38,466 bases of DNA from a bacterium (lineage in GTDB: Bacteria; Actinomycetota; Acidimicrobiia; Acidimicrobiales; CATQHL01), in NCBI GenBank assembly GCA_028824415.1, contig JAPPDX010000001.1, positions 1-38,466 on the forward strand, given 5' to 3'. The translations under genes and the position numbers were made by a program. Under the pieces are notes generated by a model. That model was not told the origin of the DNA. It did not search any database and was given only the letters and a program-made list of their open reading frames with translations. Shown one piece after another: positions 33,301 through 38,466 of this stretch (position 1 is its first letter; every line of letters starts with the position of its first letter).

Positions 33301-34371
33301 TCACGGCGAGAGCTCGAGGGGAGGTACCGGCTGCTCGCGGCCTGTCGTGGCCGACAGGTAGATCGCGTCGACGATCCGTTGGGAAACCAGCGCCTGGGAT
33401 CCCGTGACCGATGGCTCCCGCCCCGCCCGCGCGGCATCGACAACCTCTGCGATCAGATGCTCGACGGAGTGCGGAAATGAGACGTCCGACTCAGTTCCAG
33501 GCGGAAGGAGGTCGACCGTCGAGCCGTCGGGCGCCTCGCCGCGTATCGCCAGCGGATCGAACCAGACTTGGGCTCCCTCGCCGATCGCAGTGAGTTCGTA
33601 GTCCCACGGCTGCGGCCCGGGGCGCGGCTCCTGATTGCCGATCCACGAGCCTTCGATCGTGAGCCAGAAACCCCCGGCAAACCGCACATGGGCGCTGAAC
33701 AGGTCCTCGGCGTCATAGCGCTGCGCGACTGCCGGGCTCGGTGCGGTCGATCCTCGCTTCGTGGGGAACAACGTCGCCATGCTCCCCGAGGCGGAGACCG
33801 GCTCGGGGAAGCCCGCGAACCAGAGCGCCAGGTCGAGAAGGTGGACCGCAGACGCGGCGAGAGCCCCGCCGCCGGAGACCTCCAGCCGGTAGTGCTCTCC
33901 CCACCACGGAATCTCGTCGTTTGCAACGACGCTGGTGTAGACGGGTCGACCGAACCCGCCGTCGCGAATGAACGACTGGATCGCCACCGAATTCGGCATG
34001 AACCTCATGTTGAGTCCGACCGCGAGGAACCTGCCGGCCCTCCGGGCGGCGCCGACCATCGCCGCGCCCTCGGTGGCGTTCATCGCCAGCGGTTTCTCGC
34101 ACAGGACGTGGGCACCCCGGCCGAAGGCCGCAATGGCCATCTCCGCGTGGTGCACCGGCATGGTGCAGATCGTGACGAGGTCGAGGCGCTCGGCGTCGAG
34201 CATCCTGCGGTAGTCCGTGTATGACCCGGCGACGTCGTACTCCTGCGCCAACCCCCCGACTCGATCCGGATCGATGTCCGCCACCGCGACGAGTTCGACC
34301 TCGGGCAGCCTGCTGAGCACGTCGACGTGCAACCGACCCTGGAACCCGCACCCGATGACGCCGACCCTCAT
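33301..34371 (-). CDS. Gfo/Idh/MocA-family NAD(P)-dependent dehydrogenase, copy 2
   Basis: 356 residues from the ATG at 34371; a longer frame from 34482 begins with Ser/Ala repeats and is rejected. The Rossmann motif is MRVGVIGCGFQGRLHVDVL and the catalytic Lys is in GAHVLCEKPLAMNATEG. The second domain has IPWWGEHYRLEVSGGGALAASAVHLLDLALWFAG. These three stretches are nearly identical to copy 1, so the two arose by duplication. The proteins differ mainly in the N-terminal middle part and the C-terminus. It lies 37 bases after the AMP-forming ligase gene on the same strand. Confidence 0.88.
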   Translation of the reverse strand: MRVGVIGCGFQGRLHVDVLSRLPEVELVAVADIDPDRVGGLAQEYDVAGSYTDYRRMLDAERLDLVTICTMPVHHAEMAIAAFGRGAHVLCEKPLAMNATEGAAMVGAARRAGRFLAVGLNMRFMPNSVAIQSFIRDGGFGRPVYTSVVANDEIPWWGEHYRLEVSGGGALAASAVHLLDLALWFAGFPEPVSASGSMATLFPTKRGSTAPSPAVAQRYDAEDLFSAHVRFAGGFWLTIEGSWIGNQEPRPGPQPWDYELTAIGEGAQVWFDPLAIRGEAPDGSTVDLLPPGTESDVSFPHSVEHLIAEVVDAARAGREPSVTGSQALVSQRIVDAIYLSATTGREQPVPPLELSP

Positions 34372-34408
34372 GTCGCGGCCCCGGGCACGGAGAACACGAG
34401 GATCGAGG

Positions 34409-35980
34409 CTAGGCGAGGCCGAGGCGCTGGGCGAGGCCGATGCGCTGGAGTTTGCCGGTGGGGCCTTTGGGGAGTTCGTCACAGAACACCACCCGGCGGG
34501 GGACTTTGAAGGCGGCGAGCGAGCGCCCGACGTGGTTCCGCAGTTCGGTCTCGGTGGCGGTGGCGCCGTCGGCCAACACCACTGCCGCGGCGACCTCCTC
34601 GCCGAGCTTGTCGTGCGGTATGGCGAACGTCACGGCCTGCGCAACGGCCTCGTGGCGCAGCAGCACCTCGTCGACCTCCAGCGGGGATACCTTCTCTCCG
34701 CCCCGGTTGATCTGCTCCTTCAGGCGGCCGGTGAGGAACAGATAGCCGTCATCGTCGAGGTAGCCCTGGTCGCCGGTGCGGAACCAGCCGTCGGTGAAGG
34801 AGGCCTCGTCGGCGGCGGGGTTGTTCTCGTAACCGTCGATGACCGTGAGGCCCTTGATGGACACCTCGCCCCGTGTGCCGGCGGGCTGAACCTGACCGGT
34901 CTCGTCGAGGATCGCCAGCTCGATCCCCGCGGGCAGACCGACCGAGCGGATCTTCGCGGTGCCCGGCGGAAGCGGATTCGTGCACATCTGGTGCGTCGCC
35001 TCGGTCATGCCGTACGACTCGATCACCGGCACACCGAAGAGATCCCGCAGCTGCTCCAGCACGGGACCCGGCAGCGACGCCGACGACGACCGCACGAAGC
35101 GCAGGCCGGCCGAACGCGCGGCGCGGGCGTGGCGCGCTGATCGGGCCAGCACCATCTGGTGCATCGTGGGCACGGCGGTGTAGTAGGTGGGGCGCAGGCT
35201 CTTGAGTTGGCCGAAGAACCCGAAGGCGTCGAACCCCCCGGTTGCGACCACCGATCCGCCGGCCGAGAGAGGCGCCAACAGCCCCGCCAGCAGGCCATGG
35301 ATGTGGAACAGCGGCATGACATTCAACGAGCGGTCGGCGCTCGTCAACTTCAATGAGTCTGCGATACCGGCGGCGGAGCACCCGAGGTTCCTCTGTCGCA
35401 GCGGCACAATCTTGGGCCGCGAGGTCGTCCCCGACGTATGCAGTACGAGCGCCACGTCATCCGGGCCGGGATCGGCAAGCCCGCCGGATGTGTCCGCTCG
35501 GCGGCGGCTGCTCGTCACTGGACTCCGGCCCCGGATCGAGTCCGGGACAGGCGCTTCGCCGGAATGACGGTCATTCGGGACCAATTCGAGGGCGGCGAGC
35601 GACGCTTGCATCCGGAGACGCAGGACCTCGTCCCCCGCCGCCTCACGGGCAGCGTCGCCACCGCTGTCACCGGTGATGAGCACGCTCGCGCCGAGGTCCT
35701 CGAGGTAGAACCGCAACTCGTCGCTTCGATAGCGGGGGTTCAGCGGCGCGGCGCAGCCGGTGACCGCCGCCGCCAGGAACGCCACGGCCGCGGCGGGCCC
35801 GTTCGGCAACACGATGGCGATGCGATCCTCCACCCCGACACCAAGAGCGCGCATCTGCTCCCGCAGCCGGGTCACGGCGGCGCGCAATCCGTCATGCGAC
35901 AGGACCGAACCGTCCTCGGCGAGGATTGCCGGATCGCTACCCGAACCTGAGCCGAGAAGCTCCCAGACGGTGTCAGCCAT
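34409..35980 (-). CDS. AMP-forming acyl-CoA synthetase, AAE3/oxalate-CoA ligase-like
   Basis: 523 residues of the ANL adenylating family. The P-loop motif is HTSGTTSRPKIVPLRQRNL (about 181-199). The text PLFHIHGLLAGLL, YYTAVPTMHQMVL, ESYGMTEATHQMCTNPLPPG, GWFRTGDQGYLDDDGYLFLTGRLKEQINRGGEKVSPLEVDEVLL and the final LAAFKVPRRVVFCDELPKGPTGKLQR (catalytic Lys) match plant AAE3 and yeast Pcs60 oxalyl-CoA synthetases as I recall them. So it may activate oxalate or a related small acid to its CoA thioester. Residues about 137-154 are encoded by a palindromic repeat element inserted in frame. The ATG at 35980 starts the frame. It is the first gene of the catabolic run. Confidence 0.88.
   Translation of the reverse strand: MADTVWELLGSGSGSDPAILAEDGSVLSHDGLRAAVTRLREQMRALGVGVEDRIAIVLPNGPAAAVAFLAAAVTGCAAPLNPRYRSDELRFYLEDLGASVLITGDSGGDAAREAAGDEVLRLRMQASLAALELVPNDRHSGEAPVPDSIRGRSPVTSSRRRADTSGGLADPGPDDVALVLHTSGTTSRPKIVPLRQRNLGCSAAGIADSLKLTSADRSLNVMPLFHIHGLLAGLLAPLSAGGSVVATGGFDAFGFFGQLKSLRPTYYTAVPTMHQMVLARSARHARAARSAGLRFVRSSSASLPGPVLEQLRDLFGVPVIESYGMTEATHQMCTNPLPPGTAKIRSVGLPAGIELAILDETGQVQPAGTRGEVSIKGLTVIDGYENNPAADEASFTDGWFRTGDQGYLDDDGYLFLTGRLKEQINRGGEKVSPLEVDEVLLRHEAVAQAVTFAIPHDKLGEEVAAAVVLADGATATETELRNHVGRSLAAFKVPRRVVFCDELPKGPTGKLQRIGLAQRLGLA
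35518..35569. repeat. Palindromic element inserted in frame in the acyl-CoA ligase gene
   Basis: A 52-bp copy of the same long-form element as at 20100-20151 (same length, outer arms CTGGACTCCGG and CCGGAATGACG, inner hairpin around GGATCGAGTCC). It lies fully inside the ligase gene and is translated on the minus strand as about RHSGEAPVPDSIRGRSP (residues about 138-154), upstream of the P-loop motif. The frame is kept. Confidence 0.92.
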
Positions 35981-36035
35981 CGATCCCGATCACAGCAGAC
36001 GAGGGTGGGGGACGAGCCCAGGATCCCGCCGGTTG

Positions 36036-36063
36036 CTGGATTCCGGCCTTCGCCGGAATGACG
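36036..36063. repeat. Short-form palindromic element (28 bp)
   Basis: CTGGATTCCGGC followed by CTTC and GCCGGAATGACG. It sits in the spacer between the acyl-CoA ligase start and the PanE-like stop. This is the simplest version of the family, with no tandem tail. Confidence 0.9.
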
Positions 36064-36091
36064 GTCTGCGAGCAGCGGTCGCGGCCACCGC

Positions 36092-37078
36092 TCAAGATCC
36101 CTGGACAGCCTGGATGCGGCTGTTGAGGAGTCTGGTCAGGGCGTGGACCGCCGAGATCGTCGGGGTGGCGACTCCGGTCAACTCGCCCAGCTCGGCGAAC
36201 ACGCCGATCAGCGGATCCACCTCCAGAGGCCGGCCGGCCTCGACGTCCTGCAGCATGGAGGTCTTGTGCTCCCCCACCTTCTCAGCACCGGCGATGCGCT
36301 GCTCGACCGTGATGCGGATGCGCACGCCGAGGCGCTCGGCGATCTCGGCGGCTTCGTTCATCATGGTTGCGGCAAGGGCTCGGGTGGCCTCGTTGCGGCA
36401 GATCTGCGCGAGCGTGGCCCCGGTGAGGGCGCTGATGGGGTTGAACGCCAGATTGCCCCAGGCCTTGACCCAGAGATGGGTCCGGATGTCGGCGAGCACC
36501 CGCGACGTGAACCCGGCTTCACTGAGCACCGCTGCCACGGCACGGGCGCGGTCGGTCTTCGTGCCGTCGAGCTCACCCACCGGGAAGCGGTCACCTTCGA
36601 CGTGCTGGATGACGCCCGGTCCGATCTTCTCAGCCGCCGGGTAGGCGATGCAGCCGACGATACGTTCGGCGGGCACGGCCGAGGCCAGTACCCCGTCGGG
36701 ATCCAGCGTCTGCAGACGACGCCCGTCGTGCTCGCCGCCGTGACGTTCGAAGTACCACCAGCCGATGCCGTTCTGCACCGGCACCACCACGGTCTCGGGT
36801 CCGTACAGGTGCCCCAATTCGTCAGCGACAGCGGCGATCTGGTGCGCCTTCAGTGCGAGAATCACGACATCGTGGGGACCCAGCGTGGCGAAGTCGTCCG
36901 AGGCGACGACATCGGCCACCAGGTCGGTGCCGTCGGTCTCCCGGAGGCCCAGGCCGCCCCGACGAATGGCATCGAGGTGCTCTCCGCGAGCCACGACACT
37001 CACCACGCAGCCCGAGGCAGCCATCCGCACCGCCATCAGGCCGCCGATCGCCCCGGCACCCACAACGCACACCCGCAC
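36092..37078 (-). CDS. Ketopantoate reductase-family protein (2-dehydropantoate 2-reductase, PanE-like)
   Basis: 328 residues from the GTG at 37078, the start nearest to the Rossmann motif. RVCVVGAGAIGGLMAVRMAASG is the N-terminal NADP-binding motif. The middle has VVILALKAHQIAAVADELGHLYGPETVVVPVQNGIGWW, and the catalytic Lys is expected in HLWVKAWGNLAFNPISALTGATLAQI (family pattern KxxxNxxxNxxxAL). C-terminal motif: EHKTSMLQDVEAGRPLEVDPLIG, strongly typical. Family members reduce 2-dehydropantoate in CoA synthesis; many paralogues act on other 2-oxoacids, so I do not assign the gene symbol. It is divergent from the AI-2E-family gene. Confidence 0.88.
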   Translation of the reverse strand: MRVCVVGAGAIGGLMAVRMAASGCVVSVVARGEHLDAIRRGGLGLRETDGTDLVADVVASDDFATLGPHDVVILALKAHQIAAVADELGHLYGPETVVVPVQNGIGWWYFERHGGEHDGRRLQTLDPDGVLASAVPAERIVGCIAYPAAEKIGPGVIQHVEGDRFPVGELDGTKTDRARAVAAVLSEAGFTSRVLADIRTHLWVKAWGNLAFNPISALTGATLAQICRNEATRALAATMMNEAAEIAERLGVRIRITVEQRIAGAEKVGEHKTSMLQDVEAGRPLEVDPLIGVFAELGELTGVATPTISAVHALTRLLNSRIQAVQGS

Positions 37079-37206
37079 CGGCGAAGTCTGCCACGAGTCC
37101 GGCCCACTCCCGAGACTGGAGCAGACGGGCTGAACAGTACCCGCACCGCATTGACCCGCACGGCCCAGCGTGTTGCGGTAACCACGGGTGTTAGGTTGCG
37201 CCGGCA

Positions 37207-38301
37207 ATGGACGCATCCCGGAAGATGCCGCCCTGGGTCAAGCGGACGATCATCTGGTTCTGGCTCGGCGGGCTCGGAGCGTTCTACGCCATCGGCGTCC
37301 TCCGAGCCCTCAGCACCCTCGTCGTCCTGGTCGTCATCTCCCTGTTCCTGTCGTTCGCCATCGAACCGGCCGTGAACCGCATGGAAACCCGCGGCATCCG
37401 CCGCGGCATCGGCACCGGCATCGTGTTCGTCGTGATCGTCGCCCTCGTCGGCGTGTTCGGCGCCGTCGTCGGCGTCGCGCTCGCCACGCAGATCATAGAA
37501 GTCGTCGACAAGGCGCCCGGCTACATCGACGACCTACAGACGTGGCTGAACGACACCGTCGGGATCGACATCGACCTCGCGGCGGTCAAGGACGAGTTCG
37601 TGGGTGGCGGCGGTTTGCAGGACATGGCGACCAGCCTCGCCGATGATGTGGCCGCTGTCGGCTCCACTGCGGTCAGCGTGTTCCTGCACGTGTTCACCGT
37701 CGCCCTCTTCACCTTCTGCCTCGTCGTGGAGGGGCCGAAGCTGCGCCGGTCCCTGGCGGGACTGCTGAGCGAGCGGCGAGCCGCGGTCGTGATCGACGTG
37801 TGGGCGCTGGCGATGAACAAGACCGGCGGCTACATCTACTCCCGGGTTCTCCTCGCCACGGTGTCAACGGCGGTGCACTGGGGCGCATTCACACTGCTGG
37901 GCGTACCGTCGCCGCTGGCGTTGGCCCTGTGGATGGGGGTCGTGTCGCAATTCATTCCCGGCATCGGCGCACTCGTCGGAGCGGTGCCGGCCGTCGCCTT
38001 CGCGTTGTTGCACGATGCCAGGACCGGCCTGTGGGCGCTCCTCGTCATCGCCGCTTACCAGATGATCGAGAACTACGTGCTCGCACCCCGCATCACCGCT
38101 CGCACCATGAGCGTTCACGCGGCGTTGGCGATCGGGGCGGTGGTCGCGGGCTCCGCGTTGCTGGGCGTCGTGGGAGCGGTGCTTTCGGTGCCGGTCGCGG
38201 CGACTGCGCAGGCATTCATATCAAGTTGGCGGGCGGAGCGAGCCGGAGCCGCTAGATCGGACAATCCGCCATCGCAGGAACCCGACCAAACGCATGCGTA
38301 G
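37207..38301 (+). CDS. AI-2E family transporter (PerM-like membrane protein)
   Basis: 364 residues with about 7-8 membrane helices. The N-terminal group of hydrophobic segments (about 20-100) is followed by a polar periplasmic-type domain (about 105-145: VVDKAPGYIDDLQTWLNDTVGIDIDLAAVKDEF) and then the conserved C-terminal helices, including GVPSPLALALWMGVVSQFIPGIGALVGAVPAVAFALL and YQMIENYVLAPRITARTMSVHAALAIGAVVAGSALLG, the family's signature. Members export various small molecules or act as Na+/H+ antiporters; only some handle autoinducer-2. The ATG at 37207 starts the frame; an ATG at 37225 is also possible. It ends convergently to the rRNA genes. Confidence 0.9.
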   Translation: MDASRKMPPWVKRTIIWFWLGGLGAFYAIGVLRALSTLVVLVVISLFLSFAIEPAVNRMETRGIRRGIGTGIVFVVIVALVGVFGAVVGVALATQIIEVVDKAPGYIDDLQTWLNDTVGIDIDLAAVKDEFVGGGGLQDMATSLADDVAAVGSTAVSVFLHVFTVALFTFCLVVEGPKLRRSLAGLLSERRAAVVIDVWALAMNKTGGYIYSRVLLATVSTAVHWGAFTLLGVPSPLALALWMGVVSQFIPGIGALVGAVPAVAFALLHDARTGLWALLVIAAYQMIENYVLAPRITARTMSVHAALAIGAVVAGSALLGVVGAVLSVPVAATAQAFISSWRAERAGAARSDNPPSQEPDQTHA

Positions 38302-38367
38302 GTCCACCAGTCGGCTGGAGTGACGGCCGCGTCAAACGCCGAGACGACCGCTAGCGACGAAAACTCA

Positions 38368-38403
38368 AGAACCCGCCCGGTGAATGCACACGGGGCGGGT
38401 TCT
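38368..38403 (-). terminator. Rho-independent-like terminator after the 5S rRNA gene
   Basis: AGAACCCGCCC at 38368-38378 pairs perfectly with GGGCGGGTTCT at 38393-38403: an 11-bp stem with a 14-base loop. On the minus strand the stem is followed by TTGAGTTTTCG. It lies just downstream of the 5S rRNA 3' end; the convergent plus-strand gene ends 66 bases before it, so it may act for both. Confidence 0.85.
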
Positions 38404-38411
38404 AGAGAAAA

Positions 38412-38466
38412 TCCGGCGGCGACCTACTCTCCCAGGACGTCTCCGTCCAAGTACCATCGGCGCTGG
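38412..38466 (-). rRNA. rrf: 5S ribosomal RNA, 3' part (5' part outside window)
   Basis: Read on the minus strand the end of the window gives CCAGCGCCGATGGTACTTGG, then GGGAGAGTAGG and GCCGCCGGA, the conserved 3' half of bacterial 5S rRNA. The 3' end is set at about 38412 by similarity and is uncertain by a few bases. The rest of an rRNA operon is expected to the right of the window. Confidence 0.93.

Overview
High-GC DNA, most likely from an actinobacterium of the Acidimicrobiia type. I infer this from three things: the tlyA-nadK-recN order, a Tad/Flp pilus cluster of actinobacterial style with an associated LysM protein, and a perfect TGTGA-N6-TCACA (CRP/GlxR-type) palindrome. The exact taxon is not provable from the window. 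Nearly all genes lie on the minus strand. Only a prepilin peptidase, a small membrane protein and a terminal AI-2E-type permease are on the plus strand.

Layout. (1) 1-4350: two ABC permeases (one cut by the window edge) and two unlike solute-binding lipoproteins, coupled to the end of a LysM gene. (2) 4350-15673: a Tad pilus locus. Transcribed leftwards it reads CpaB-like SAF protein, TadZ/CpaE-like, TadA ATPase, TadB, TadC, a pilin-like protein, two TadE-like proteins and one TadG-like protein, then the large Pro/Glu-rich LysM protein. A compact A24 prepilin peptidase diverges from the head of the locus. (3) 15642-25286: a conserved housekeeping block, TPR protein - [fbaB, korAB] - HAD phosphatase - tlyA - nadK - recN. 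The korAB (2-oxoacid:ferredoxin oxidoreductase) and fbaB genes appear inserted into an otherwise familiar actinobacterial order. (4) 25386-35980: a catabolic island with VOC enzyme, SMP-30 lactonase, CUT2-type sugar ABC importer, two paralogous Gfo/Idh/MocA dehydrogenases, an active SDR coupled to an SDR-like protein without catalytic residues, and an AAE3-like (oxalate-CoA ligase-like) AMP-forming enzyme. (5) 36092-38466: a PanE-family reductase, an AI-2E family permease, and the 3' end of a 5S rRNA gene with its terminator on the minus strand.

How it fits together. The Tad genes overlap by ATGA junctions and form one assembly machine: TadA powers it, TadB/TadC form the membrane platform, the A24 peptidase matures pilins, and the pilin/TadE/TadG proteins are likely substrates. 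The catabolic island is consistent with import of a sugar, polyol or sugar acid by the ABC system, followed by NAD(P)-dependent oxidation (Gfo/Idh, SDR) and lactone hydrolysis (SMP-30). The end substrate cannot be read from sequence.

The most unusual observations are: a dispersed palindromic element (CTGGATTCCGG...CCGGAATGACG) with tail units amplified in tandem at about 20-21 bp, one copy of which lies in frame inside the acyl-CoA ligase gene; the SDR/pseudo-SDR pair flanked by duplicated dehydrogenases; proline-rich disordered tails on TadZ and TadA and a Pro/Glu-rich region in the LysM protein of the same pilus locus; and matching short motifs in the two long spacers of that locus.
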